Made by a program: the position numbers and the translations under genes
Assembly: GCA_030295235.1 (NCBI GenBank)
Contig: AP026172.1
Span: 620,001 to 684,000, forward strand
Origin: Fistulifera solaris
Lineage: Eukaryota; Bacillariophyta; Bacillariophyceae; Naviculales; Stauroneidaceae
Reading direction: 5' to 3'
DNA: 64,000 nt
The notes under the pieces: generated by a model
Database searches by the model: none
Told to the model about the DNA's origin: nothing
What the model saw: only the letters and a program-made list of their open reading frames with translations
Part shown: one piece after another, positions 21,056-31,714 of the stretch
Numbering within the stretch: position 1 is the first letter of the stretch
How the letters are laid out: each line of letters starts with the position of its first letter

Positions 21056-21565
21056 ATGCGCCCGATGATTCGATTTGTTGTTACTTTGGCGCTGTGCAAT
21101 ATCGCCGTTAATGCCTTTCTACCACCGCGTCACATTTTGGCTGATTCCTATTCAGTATGGACAGTCACAGTGCCCTGTTTGTTGGAAAGCTATGCGTCTC
21201 TGACCTATGAAGCCGCGGGCAGCTCGACGCTATTCAGTCCAGAAGACATCTATACATCAAAATCAGTTCCCTTTGTCTTGCTCGCTGCCACAATTGCCAT
21301 TCCTATACTGGCTGTTGTAAAATTTCTGTTTTCTTCTTACATCATACCCGAAGCTGCTAAGCAACTCGAGTCGGAAACGAAGGAGTTGGCACCCAAACTG
21401 TGGAGGGAGATGAAAGACGAGCTGGAGGATGGCGAAATACTAGAGCAGCGGCCTGATCTGATGGAGAAAGTGTTTACGAAGATACAGCCGTATCTCCTGA
21501 AGGAAATCGCAGACCAAATGCAAGAGAGGTCAGAATCTGAAGAGGACGAGCAGCCCCAAAAGTGA
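21056..21565 (+). CDS. Plastid-targeted membrane protein of unknown function
   Basis: Not recognised. From the ATG at 21056 a signal peptide (RFVVTLALCNIAVNAFLPP) ends in a plastid-type AF site. One membrane helix follows (VPFVLLAATIAIPILAVVKFLF), then an acidic helical tail rich in Glu and Lys ending QERSESEEDEQPQK. 169 residues, intact. It shares a promoter gap with the CtpA gene, whose product also goes to the plastid, so a shared light or plastid signal is possible. Confidence 0.7.
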   Translation: MRPMIRFVVTLALCNIAVNAFLPPRHILADSYSVWTVTVPCLLESYASLTYEAAGSSTLFSPEDIYTSKSVPFVLLAATIAIPILAVVKFLFSSYIIPEAAKQLESETKELAPKLWREMKDELEDGEILEQRPDLMEKVFTKIQPYLLKEIADQMQERSESEEDEQPQK

Positions 21566-21869
21566 TCATAGCGATGTTGGTACTCGACGAGGAACTGAGG
21601 TGAGTCAAGCCGGTAAAGACAGTGATGCCGATCGTTAGCCCAAAGCTAAACCAATTATGTTCTGTTCGTTTGCGACAATAACAAGGATTTAGTCGTTTTT
21701 AAGAAAGAAGCAGTGCTTTGGAGTACCGTGTCCTCGGATCTAACCTTTTCTAGCGGACAATTACCATTCGATCGCGTAGTTCGTTCTAATCGTCACAACA
21801 AAACAATGGAAAGCTCTAACATAAGTCAACTGTGGGAATTTAGCATATTATCTCCACTTATCTTGTCTC
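21566..21869. other. Convergent 3' region, no gene seen
   Basis: About 300 bp between two convergent genes with no recognised feature. Confidence 0.35.
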
Positions 21870-22393
21870 CTACTTGTTAAGAGTCCACCAGTTAGTCTTC
21901 TTCTCCGGCTCAGGTTCAGGCTCTGGTTTCTTTTTGTTGAACATGCTGAATAGCCCTCCACCTTTCTTCAAATCGGAATCATCCGGAGCTCCACCAGGTC
22001 GCTGCATGTAGGGTATATCCTTGGGATCTTTTACCTTAGTCGGATCGACGGGGAACAAGTTTTGCCGCCCGATTTTTGCCAATCTGCGAAGGACCTACTC
22101 TTGAAGGTTGTGATGCCAACTTTTCCGAGGTTCTTTCCTTTGTTCGCATCCCTCTCTTTTGCCTTAATCTTATTCCATTGTTCCTTCGACATTCCAGAGG
22201 CTGTAGAGAAACGCAAATTAAGAATCCGTATCGACAACTAGAACAAGGTGTCAACGAAATACCTACGGATGTACTCCATGGATAACGCGCTTCCGTTAGC
22301 AGTCGCTCCCATCGCCGAGCCCGTGAAGGACGACGTCGGGGAGAAAGCATGCGCACCGAAAACTAGGCCGGAAAGAAGGAATGCTGTCTTCAT
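21870..22393 (-). CDS. Small plastid-targeted protein of unknown function
   Basis: Not recognised. The N-terminus is a clear diatom plastid presequence (FLLSGLVFGAHAFSP). A 66-bp GT-AG intron spans 22266-22201. The mature protein is basic and probably disordered: MSKEQWNKIKAKERD, then a Pro-rich DPTKVKDPKDIPYMQRPGG and a (PE)n stretch before a Trp-Trp end (NWWTLNK). One frame change at 22060-22063 is cured by one added A on the coding strand, giving about 152 residues. Function unknown. Confidence 0.65.
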
Positions 22394-23028
22394 GGTTTAT
22401 TGCTACAGCTTTCAGTTTACAAGGTCACAAATAATAATAATGTTCTAACTTTGTTGCTTGGTTCTGTTTTGGTTTTATCGATGACGACGCCTTGATCTTT
22501 GAAACATTTTAACTCTATTTTCTATAGTGACTTGGTACTCTGGCGTGATGAGGTTTTGCTGAGTCATTCCTTAGCTGGTAAGTGACGTACCGGTACTAAA
22601 CCTGACAGCTTGGCGCCAGCCGCCACCAAATGCGTTACTTTTGTTGCTAGTGAGCGAACACCTAAATCATCTGAAGCTAATAGCGATCACAGTGCGTCCA
22701 AAGAAAGGCATCGTTGAAAGTCCCTTATTGAATTAACTGCCATATGGCTCTATGTTGCACAAGATAGCTAGTATCTTACCAAGGGACTCAATGAGCCGCA
22801 CTCGGTGCCTTTGCATGGTTCTTGCTACGATGAGCCTAAGTCGACCATGCCAAGCATTGCCGTAAGCGACTATGACTATTGTGCTGCAATGCTGCGTCGA
22901 GCACTTCAAAGTGTCCGACCGAAATGTTCATATCTGATACCTGATTGATCACAGTTGTCGACTAGGCGCCTTAACTTGTCACGCATCTAAATACAACGCC
23001 AAAGCAGAAAATGTACCCTTTTCTGTCC
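22394..23028. other. Gene-free region
   Basis: 635 bp with no convincing frame, repeat or RNA gene. It includes the promoter of the 22393 gene and the 3' flank of the PNUTS-like gene. Confidence 0.4.
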
Positions 23029-24606
23029 TTACGGCATTTCTCCAATGTCGTTTGGGGCTTGATTTTTGAACTCAACAAGTTTTACATGCTCGTTGTCAAA
23101 CACAAAGACCCTCTCCAGAACGTCTCGTTTTCTCTGTTTGGAACTGGCCGGAAGACCATCCAACCATTTTACCCCTCGTCTCGATGAAGGTCGGGCGGGT
23201 TCCGGAATCTCTGTTGGTCTTTTCATTTCGCGAAGCTTTTTCAGAAGTTTCAGCTTCTCCTGACGTGCCTTTTCCAAATCTTTCCTCATCATGTGATGCC
23301 GCTCGTTTTCGCGCTCTCTTCGCGCTTTCTCCTCTGCCGTAGCGCTTCTGGACCGTATCTGCGAGTTGCTTGTCTCTGCAAGTTGAGCATCTTTTCCTTC
23401 CTCTTGCTCAACTTCGACAAGCCACGTCGGTTTGTGCATTTCGCCTGATTCTATCTTCTGCAAATCGCCCAGTCTCTCTTTCAGTAAATTATTCAATCGT
23501 TTAAACGGGGCCGCCAAGATAGTGCTAGCATGATTTTCTTTGCCGTTTTCTTTTGCTTTACTCTCCCAGCTTAATTTGATTTTGTTGAGTGCAGCTTGAA
23601 CCGCAATGACCGGTAGCCCACCAGTGTCAACGTGCGTCCACTTCTCAAGCTTGGCCCGACCCTTGGTTTGCGCACCGCTTACTAAGGAATCAACACGTTT
23701 ACTGAGATTCTTGATCACTCTGTTGATTTTGGATTGTATAATTGCCTGTTTGTCAAATGGAATATCTTCAAGAAATTCGAGCAGCGGCAATAGCAATAAA
23801 CCTGTTGGTGAGGGCCGAACTTCCGATCTTACTTCTTTAGTTACTTTCGTAGGTACGTCTCGAATTACAGGCTCTGTAGCCTCTAACACCCATCGACTCA
23901 AAATCTGAAGACCCTTTGCTCCTAAAATTAACATTAGCCTCCGTGGCGGTGCAGGTTTGGGACTCACCATGACAAAAGAATCTTGGAGAGTAATTGCCTT
24001 ATCATCTTCAGATATTCTAGGTCTTTTCGTAGGAGAAGGCTTGTCTTCTGTTTTCGAAGCATCCATTGATTGAGATGCCAGCGCTATTCTGGTTGTTTCA
24101 AAATTCTCTTGTATTCTTTCATCTAACTGATGAGTTCGTTCTAAAACTGCAAGCACCAGAGATCGGCTTGTCAAGCCCTGGCAACGCATGACCATCAGCC
24201 CAACAAAATCCAGTATTTTTGTCTCACGAAGAGCTCCAGCGATCCAAGTGTCCTCTTCTACATCGGTTTCCGCTTCCCAATCTGCACCCGTCGGAGATTC
24301 CCCAATTGTACAACATGAAACTAAAGCCTTTTCTAATGATGACGCGCCAGACCAGAGATCTTCTTTCAGATTCGACGCAGTATCCGACTGCTTTGTAGCT
24401 TTCTTCCCATTTATCGCATGTTTCGCCGCTTCTTGTTCCTTCAACCGACAAAGCACGTTTAAAGCTTCTTGTCGACGGGAAAGATAATCTCTCTCTACTG
24501 TCCGATTGGGCGGATTGCATTTGCTTGCTTCTATTTCATGTGTTCCATTTGCCATCAGCTGATGATAGGGAATTTTCTTAGTATCCTCAGTTTTTACGCA
24601 CTCCAT
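23029..24606 (-). CDS. PNUTS-like nuclear protein: TFIIS N-terminal (TND/LW) domain plus PP1-docking motif
   Basis: About 525 residues from the ATG at 24606, intact and intronless. Seen: a helical bundle at residues 270-320 (LLLPLLEFLEDIPF, KINRVIKNLSKRVDS) that fits the TFIIS N-terminal domain fold, nuclear-localisation-like basic runs (TKRPRISE, SKQRKRDV), a long charged helix (EEKARRERENERHHMMRKDL), and near residue 475 the sequence RRGVKWLDG. The last contains R-G-V-K-W, which fits the RVxF/W docking rule for protein phosphatase 1. A TND followed by a V-x-W site is the architecture of PNUTS (PPP1R10), a scaffold that brings PP1 to RNA polymerase II. Assignment is by architecture, not by strong sequence identity. 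It is head-to-head with EED. Confidence 0.55.
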   Translation of the reverse strand: MECVKTEDTKKIPYHQLMANGTHEIEASKCNPPNRTVERDYLSRRQEALNVLCRLKEQEAAKHAINGKKATKQSDTASNLKEDLWSGASSLEKALVSCCTIGESPTGADWEAETDVEEDTWIAGALRETKILDFVGLMVMRCQGLTSRSLVLAVLERTHQLDERIQENFETTRIALASQSMDASKTEDKPSPTKRPRISEDDKAITLQDSFVMVSPKPAPPRRLMLILGAKGLQILSRWVLEATEPVIRDVPTKVTKEVRSEVRPSPTGLLLLPLLEFLEDIPFDKQAIIQSKINRVIKNLSKRVDSLVSGAQTKGRAKLEKWTHVDTGGLPVIAVQAALNKIKLSWESKAKENGKENHASTILAAPFKRLNNLLKERLGDLQKIESGEMHKPTWLVEVEQEEGKDAQLAETSNSQIRSRSATAEEKARRERENERHHMMRKDLEKARQEKLKLLKKLREMKRPTEIPEPARPSSRRGVKWLDGLPASSKQRKRDVLERVFVFDNEHVKLVEFKNQAPNDIGEMP

Positions 24607-25225
24607 TGTAAATGGTGGGACAAGTAGCCCGAAACCGTCAAAGGGCAGTAAAGGTAAGAGACGACAATGGATTTTGCAAAATAAATGATCCAAGGAAAAT
24701 GCGTTTGCATAGAATCACCGTCTGCGGTTAAGATGCGCAATGATAACTGACAGCTACGAAGGAGCAACGGGCATTTTTATTCACAAATTCAAAAGCACTC
24801 TTTTATTTTACAGCGTTTGATCGACATCAGTTTAATAATCAAAGTTGTCGCGATGATGAGTGGAGGCGAACGCGAAAACTTAGTGCTGTGTTGCGCGGTG
24901 AGTTACAAAGTACGGTACGGTACTCCTTATTAAACAATAGACGTAAACGTAGTACCCAGTGTCTGTACTCTACAGTTCTAAAACACGGTTCATAATTAGC
25001 TTGCTACTTTGTACATTTAGCTCTGAAATGTTATATTGGATAAGCTGTAACCTTTCTGTTGCACTGCACTCTAACCTGTAACCTTACCTTGTATTTTACT
25101 TTTTGCAACACCAATAAAACGCGAAACGCGAAATTTGCTAAGAATGGCGGAGCGTGTTATGTTGCAGAGGGCGGCAATCATAATAATTGACACCATCATC
25201 CCTTTATCGCATCAATCTCGATTCA
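24607..25225. other. Divergent promoter region, PNUTS-like / EED
   Basis: No gene seen. A TACGGTACGGTACTCC tract lies near 24911-24926. Confidence 0.45.
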
Positions 25226-28026
25226 ATGGATACAGATGAGTCATTAAGTGGGAAAATCCGGTCGTTGTTTATCAAGTACGAACACTATGTTCGCACAATT
25301 CCGGCCAGCGAGGCACCGCGGCCTTCAGTTTCTGCAAAGAAAGCCACTTCGCCATCGCAGACTGTGCAAAATATCGAGGTACCTCACAGCCCCAAACAGT
25401 TTTTGGAAGACTTTCGTAGTGGACTGAGAGAAGTTTACAAATTATACGACCGCCAGGGCCGGCCGATCAAGTTCCGTGATCTTGTTGGCTCCTTGGAACA
25501 AATTAGTGTCGATCTTTCGTCGGCATGTAGACCGACGTCCATAGTGTCTCGTGGTGAAAGCGGAGAAGACCCCGGATTCACTGTTAGGAGTCGAGTTTCA
25601 CGCGCGACAAATTTAGATAGCAGCACTACAGCTGCAAGTCTACAAGAGGAATCAGACTCCGATGAGGAAGAGAGTGTGCGCTACTACAAATCGCCACAGC
25701 TTCTTCGAACGCCGCCATCGATTCGAACAGCTGTTTCTGCTACTCGCAATTTCGTTGACCTCACAACGGAAAAGCAAGGCATGCAGAAGGGGCTTGAGAT
25801 TATTTCACTGTTAGACTCTAGTGAAAGTGAGGACATAAGTTATGACCACATACGGCGAAAGAAACGCAAAGGCAATCGAAACGAAGCTTCCCAGACAACT
25901 CCACCGCTGCGCAAGTCCGCAATGAATGCCAGCAAAGTACTCAGTGAGAGTATCGATATGTTATTTGCGAGGTGTCGTAAGTTTAGCCGAACACTTCCAG
26001 CGGGACATTCATTTCGGACCACCTATGATTTACTCGAAAAAGTGTTCCCGATTGGAGTTGTGCCAGTGTGCAGGTCCACATTCCCGCTGAACCTACAGAC
26101 TCTCTTAACGATTTACGCAGTCGATTCGATGAAGTTTATGGGATATTTGACCGAATGGGGCGACCTATTGATATATCCGAGCGCTTGGACTTATTAAGGC
26201 AGATCCTTTCGATGAATTCTTTAAAGCCCCATTCCAGATCGAGTTTTACAGCGAACAGCAATGAAAACCCGTTGAATTCACACGATAGGACCCCGAACAG
26301 CTTCGCACGTCTAAAAGATGATTCAAAATATAACAATGACGAACCCAGTGACGAGAACATATCACTTCATTCCACAGGTCAATCAGTGCAAGAAAATCAA
26401 TTCTGCAAGAATAAGTTTGTCGACCTCACGGCGAACAAGTTCTACAAACACTTTGAATACCGAAAAGTAGCGACTATGGATGTCGATGACGACGATGAAA
26501 ATAGTGTATATGATAGCAGCACAGAATCAGAAATGGAACAGCGAATGAACGGCGTCCATAATGCTAATCTAACGTGCACCGTGAAAAGACCGCCGGACCA
26601 TGCTCCTCCTCCGAGCGCACCTATTGCAATCAAAGAACCAACGACACCTCCTCCATGTGCAAGTATCTCAATCAAAGAACCCACGAAGTCGCGTGAAAAA
26701 GCAATGGTATTACCCGAGTCTGGTGACGAAGAAGAAGACAATGTGTCGGATTCGGACGTTCCCAAGGTTTTGTTAAATCTGAATCCATCCCGTTCTTCTC
26801 ATTTATTGCGATCATCAATAAAACGGACATCGAACGGACATGCCAAAGAATCGCACGGCGAGCCCGTCTACTGTGTCAGCTGGTCAAAGGATTTCAGCCA
26901 ATCAAACGCTGAAGCAGAGAAGCATTCTGTTTCTCGCTATCTTTCAACTTGCGGGTCGAACGCCGCCACTGTTTACAGAATTGTCTTTGGCAGCAGCCAT
27001 GGGAGCCGAGTCGAAAGCAGGCACTTTGTTATGACGCAGTCCTACATAATTGACGATAAAGACGAATCGCTTTATGCCTGCACCTTCGCGGGGAGGTCAT
27101 CGGGAGATGGGGCGGATCGTAGCACGTCATGCACTACAAAGATGCCGGAACTACTCTGTGTTGGTGGAGCGAGGAGAGTTATCCATGTGATTGATGTTGT
27201 TGCAAAGAAAAGTGTCATGACATTGCACGGGCATGGAGACTCAATTTTGAGCTTGAAACCATGCACCACTGATGAGTGGATATTACTAAGTTCTTCCGAA
27301 GATCAAAGTATTCGATTGTGGAACCTGCGCTCAGGAGCTTCGGTAGCGGTCCTGAAGGGCAGAGAAGGACACATAGATTCTGTTATTTGTGCTGCTTGGA
27401 ATCCAAGTGCGACACTTATCATTAGTGGCGGAATGGACACTACGATTAAGATTTGGGATGCTCGGGATGGTTCACAGCTTAGACAAGCTATCGCTAGGAG
27501 TCACGAAGTAATTGATTTGCTGAAAAATGAACCAGTTTTTCTTGATGAAAAGCCAATATTGGTCACTTGTCCCATCTTTTCGACGCAAAGGGTCCACGCT
27601 CATTGCGTTGACTGCGTGCAATTCATTCAGAATGGTTTGGTCCTTTCCAAGTCCGTGGATTCTCGTATCGAGCTGTGGGAGCCGATTTTTGAGGGAACAG
27701 ACAGCGAGACCGTAAGGATGAAGAATCAGAGCGGTGTCGAGCATCTTCATAGCTTTGAATACAGCAAGGGAGACGTTTGGTACATGAGCTTCGCCACCGA
27801 CCCGCTTTTTAAGCGACTTGTCGTTGGAGATTGTGATGGGCATTTGTATGTATGGAATATCGGCCAGAAAACATCAACACCTGCTTATGTACTTCAAACG
27901 CACGGCAACATCAGTGTACCAGTTCGAGGAGTTGCCTTCTCTCCATGTGGCAATACTATCGTAGCTTATAGAGATGACGGAAGTTTTTTCAAGTGGGATT
28001 TAAGGTTAAAATTAAATATTGCTTGA
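25226..28026 (+). CDS. EED: EED, WD40 subunit of Polycomb repressive complex 2, with long duplicated N-terminal extension
   Basis: The PRC2 subunit that reads H3K27me3 and activates the methyltransferase. The WD40 part (about 26840-28020) shows EED hallmarks: LLSSSEDQSIRLWNLRSG, a GREGHIDSVICAAWNP blade, FSTQRVHAHCVDCVQF followed by LSKSVDSRIELWEP, and KGDVWYMSF. The four aromatic cage positions of human EED (F97, Y148, W364, Y365) appear as Y in EPVYCVSW, Y in SLYACTF, and W-Y in VWYMSF. Upstream lies an extension of about 530 residues made of two related modules (see findings), each with a YxxxDRxGRPI signature, acidic linkers and a VDLT end. One frame change at 26037-26041 (AAAAA) is cured by one added A. 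Total about 933 residues, twice animal EED. Confidence 0.88.
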
Positions 28027-28150
28027 TCCTAATGCAAACTTTGGAAAGTGCTGAACTTTCATAGACTCTCGAAACTAGACGGTTTTGCTTATAAATAACT
28101 ATGATGGATGAAATGAGGCAAAGTGCCGCGCGATTCATTCAAGGAGACGA

Positions 28151-28783
28151 CTATCCCATTGTCCTCCGCGGGGTGTCTTTTGAGGAAGGCTTTAAAAAAC
28201 CGCCGCTTTTCGTACCAGTCTCCGCTTTTTTCTTCGAGAGTCGATTTGTGGACGTTTTCCCAACAGAGATGTGAATTTTTTCTCCCTCTTTAATGCTGTA
28301 GTCTTTCGGTTCACCAATATCCAGCTTGGCCATGTTCTGCTCCACTTCCTTCTCCCGGCGGGCGTCTTCCAGAGCCGTGTTAAAGTCAAAAGCATCGTTT
28401 CTCTCGTTAAATGCCATACCCACAAACAGATGTTTCCCATCCGCACTTTCAACTTTAAGCACAAAATATCGACTGCTATCAACGCAACGATCCACGGCTC
28501 CATCGCTCACCGGGCACACGGCAAATATCGAATTATTTTTCGAATCAAGGAGTAATATTACAGTCAAATCACCGCGTTCTACGACTTTTAATGTTCCCTG
28601 CCAGACTTCTTTATCCCAATCGGCACCACGCCAGCCTCCCGCTGTCGGTCGAGGCGGAAGCTTGAAAATATGAGCGTCCGGAATGGTGCAACGAACGCGT
28701 TCGATGACTTCCAGATCTTTCAGCGACTCGAGATACGCCGCAGCAACATTCGGCACTCCAATTTGCTCTGCTGTCTTCGGCAT
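28151..28783 (-). CDS. NECAP: NECAP-like endocytic adaptor-associated protein
   Basis: NECAP proteins bind the AP-2 ear in clathrin-coated vesicle formation. The intact 210-residue frame shows the PHear domain: FKLPPRPTAGGWRGADWD, then VILLLDSKNNSIFAVCPV, the DSSRYFVLKVESADGK strand and FVGMAFNERNDAFDFN, in the order of animal NECAP1. The C-terminal 50 residues are basic and Ser/Lys-rich, and I see no clear WxxF adaptor-binding motif there. No signal peptide, so cytosolic. Its stop lies 125 bp from the EED stop. Confidence 0.92.
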   Translation of the reverse strand: MPKTAEQIGVPNVAAAYLESLKDLEVIERVRCTIPDAHIFKLPPRPTAGGWRGADWDKEVWQGTLKVVERGDLTVILLLDSKNNSIFAVCPVSDGAVDRCVDSSRYFVLKVESADGKHLFVGMAFNERNDAFDFNTALEDARREKEVEQNMAKLDIGEPKDYSIKEGEKIHISVGKTSTNRLSKKKAETGTKSGGFLKPSSKDTPRRTMG

Positions 28784-29101
28784 TGTTTTTGAATACAGGA
28801 CTATAATTCTAATGTTTGCAAAGAAAAGAAAACGATTTTACAAGTTATTACAAAGTACTCTCTCGTTGTCATTTTCAATAAAACCGCTCTGTGTGCGGGT
28901 TTTTTTGCGGCGATCGTCGAAAATCCCACACTCCCCATTTCCATCTTCCATTATGATATACCAGTACCGTTGCGTCAAACTTGGGACATACCCCAAAACG
29001 AAATTAAGGACAAGTATTTCACAATCTCACATAATTTATCTCGCGCCACTCCAAACTATTCCGAAACAACATTTCAAACCATTACTAAGAACAAAAAGGC
29101 T
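28784..29101. other. Gap between NECAP and LDAH, no gene seen
   Basis: About 318 bp, moderately AT-rich, holding the NECAP promoter and the LDAH 3' flank. Confidence 0.4.
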
Positions 29102-30118
29102 TTAAAGTCTAGATTTCTGATGGATTCGGCGTACATGTTTCTCACAAAAATCTAACGCAGCTTCTATTTGTTCGTCATCAACGACAAAATCGTGTCGTAA
29201 CCGCGGATTGTACTCCCACTCGACAGTTTCTGGGATCAACTTACTTTCTTTTAAACGTCGCAAGTCATCCAGGTGATGTTCCGGTGCCCATTGATCGTTC
29301 CCTGCGAACAGCAAGACCGTCGGACATTGTCGTAGTGGTGCCGCATTGACCGTTTCCGGCAAATCTCGTATTTCTTTCAACCCCAACGAAAAAAAGTTTT
29401 TCACAAAATGATACTGACAAGCCAAGTCAATCGCAACGGATCGAGCAGTAGGTTCGGGTATAGACGAACGCATGATACGATCCACCCACGATCGGGGCAG
29501 TTGCGATAACCACAAGGACAAGAATTCATGAACCCGTATGGTAGCGGTAGGATATGCCGCTAATGTATCCATCAAAATTTGTTGCTTCCATGGAGCATTT
29601 ATACGAATAAAAGGCATTAGACCAATCAACAATTCGGTTCGCGCCAGGATATCCGCACGTCGCATGAGAAGTTGCTGTGTGAAAAAGGTTCCCACGGAAT
29701 GACACACAAAAATGAGGTTGGTTTGCCGTACTGCACCGCGTATTTGCGCAATCTGGCGAAATTCTTGAATGACTAGATCAACGTACGCCGCTTTGTGCAT
29801 CGATTGGCCATCCACCGTCCACGATACGTCCGTACAGCGAGATACTGCCGCGATGCGTTCCGGATGTAACGAATGTCCCGCATGACCGATTCCGCGGGCC
29901 GCAAAGCCCGGTCCTAATCTTTGAATTAATTGATGAAACAAAGAGAGGTACCATTCAATGAGGCCCGGATTTCCTGGAACGAACACGAGTACGGTATGGG
30001 GAGCGTCGATCACAATGTCGTCGTGCCAAGACACGTAATAATCGACAGAAAAGCTATCCGAGGGCCATCCGCAGACGGTAGTGGTCCCTCTTTGCAATCG
30101 AGGAGAAGAGGCTTTCAT
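29102..30118 (-). CDS. LDAH: Lipid droplet-associated hydrolase-like alpha/beta hydrolase
   Basis: Intact, 338 residues. Seen: the family opening VLVFVPGNPGLIEWY, RGIGHAGHS, the nucleophile elbow in FVCHSVGTFF (Ser between His and Val), an acid site in FAGNDQWAPEHH and a His in RLRHDFVV near the end. This is the order of LDAH (DUF2305), a lipid-droplet serine hydrolase whose true substrate is debated. No signal peptide; the family binds droplets through internal hydrophobic parts. A run of A/T just outside the start (near 30180-30200) belongs to the promoter shared with the LON-N gene. Confidence 0.88.
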   Translation of the reverse strand: MKASSPRLQRGTTTVCGWPSDSFSVDYYVSWHDDIVIDAPHTVLVFVPGNPGLIEWYLSLFHQLIQRLGPGFAARGIGHAGHSLHPERIAAVSRCTDVSWTVDGQSMHKAAYVDLVIQEFRQIAQIRGAVRQTNLIFVCHSVGTFFTQQLLMRRADILARTELLIGLMPFIRINAPWKQQILMDTLAAYPTATIRVHEFLSLWLSQLPRSWVDRIMRSSIPEPTARSVAIDLACQYHFVKNFFSLGLKEIRDLPETVNAAPLRQCPTVLLFAGNDQWAPEHHLDDLRRLKESKLIPETVEWEYNPRLRHDFVVDDEQIEAALDFCEKHVRRIHQKSRL

Positions 30119-30437
30119 CTTTGCGGTAAAAAGTTGGAATAGGATAATTATAATCGAAGGAAGAAAGCGAGTTTGCTGGTTTTATTTTTTTTTTTTTCGC
30201 CATCTTTTCACATGGCAAAAAAACGACCTCTCCTCGATCCTCGATCGCCGTGAACAACGAAGGGGTACCGGACGACGACAAAAGCACGTTTGACACTTAA
30301 TCAGACTTTTAAAATTGTACGGAGTGAAAAAATGATGCGGCGATAAGGCGCCGTTTCATTGCCAGAAAATCATGCATTTATCGCCATGAAAGCATATAGA
30401 ACTTTGAGACGAATCAACTCCCGGCCCTTTTTCTCGA
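30119..30437. other. Divergent promoter region, LDAH / LON-N
   Basis: No gene seen. It contains a poly-T run (30181-30199) and a GTACGGAGTG variant of the recurrent box at 30318-30327. Confidence 0.45.
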
Positions 30438-31662
30438 ATGAATTGTCACAGCCTCTCTCATGATGAGCGCATTCCGTTTCGGCGGTTGGCTCTCACTGTG
30501 CTGTGGTTTCTCTGTCACGCTGGTGTGTCGACGTGTTTTTATCCACTAACAAAATTGATTCGGCATCGTCCCTCCACGGCACATTACGCTTTTTCTTTGA
30601 CTTCTGCTTTGGAATCATGTGTTGACGATAAATGTATCCTACGATGGATCAATATGACAGACACAACCGATGTCGACGACGACGACGACGACGATTTCTC
30701 GAATTGTCGTACCATACCACTGTATCCTCTGGCAGCTTGCTATCTTGCTACGGGTCAACATCAATTGCGCAATATTGAGCCTCGAAATCTTAAGATGGCA
30801 ACAGATCTCGGTATCGGTGGACGTTTCTGTGTCGCCTGTTCCGCTATCGATACGGGACGAATCGCTGCGGTAGGTACCATTTTCGCATTCTGCACATGGA
30901 CTCCCAAACAGATCCCGTCTCGGGACTTTTACTCCGAATCTTGTTGACGTGTGAAGCGGAAGAATTGGTGAATATCCGAAACATCCAAAATCCCGAAGCA
31001 GCCAAATGGGAAAATCGTCTGCAGCGTTCGGAAGAATACCTCATTGCCACTGTGTGCTCTCGACCCAATAAGACAAGCAACTCGCAGCACAGCAGTATCC
31101 AACAACTCACTCAAGCCATACTAGAAGAGTACAATCAAGTTTCTCAAATGTATAAAGATGGTATGGGTGCCGAGGCATTGCCACCCTTTACCAGAGAACG
31201 CTTGGTGGATGTCCTGCCGCCGCGGTCTGGTCCTTTGGCAATAGACAATGAAGCATCCTTCTGGCAAATGGTACAAGATTGGCAAACTCTTTGTTACACC
31301 GTCCGTGAAGGACACCAAATTAGATTGGTGAGTGATAGAAATGAATTGTTAATTGACGCGGCGATTGCAAAGGTGGCCCTTTGAATCTACCGGTACATGT
31401 GGAAGATTTGTTGTTGGAGGATCGACAAAAAGTACAAGAGTTGGAAGTCTCGGCACAACAGCAGTGGTTATTGTTGCGATTGGATCCGACCATGGACTTT
31501 CAAGTACTTTTGTCCTTCGAAACGTATAAAGAGCGATTGCAGTATTTTGCAAGTATGGTTCGTCGAGAACGAATCAGATTAGAACGACTCTTGCAAACCG
31601 ACCAAAGGGGAAAGAAGGATATAGACAAGAAAATAGACAAGGCACCAAACAAGAGCGCATAG
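30438..31662 (+). CDS. LON N-terminal (PUA-like) domain protein
   Basis: Seen: an N-terminal hydrophobic stretch (LALTVLWFLCHAGVSTCFYP) that may be a signal or plastid leader, an Asp run coded by a (GAC)n microsatellite near 30675-30693, and a LON substrate-binding-like domain (TIPLYPLAACYLATGQHQLR, then NIEPRNLKMATDL, GRIAAVGTIF). A helical C-terminal half follows (RERIRLERLL). No ATPase or protease domain, so it is not a full Lon. The role is unknown; such stand-alone domains are common in plastid-bearing organisms. Two frame changes, at 30880-30883 and 31369-31371, are each cured by one added T or A, giving about 408 residues. Confidence 0.7.
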
Positions 31663-31714
31663 TTTGATGATAGCGCTTGGTGCTAAAACTCAAGTCTTAT
31701 GAAAATTAAAGTGA

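Noticed and set aside
25980-26085. Possible 98-bp intron (GTAAGT...CAG) in EED
   Set aside because: Removing it shifts the frame into a stop and deletes part of the second module; a single-base change at 26037-26041 explains the data better.
30675-30693. (GAC)n run as an expandable repeat of interest
   Set aside because: Short and in frame, coding Asp residues; ordinary microsatellite.
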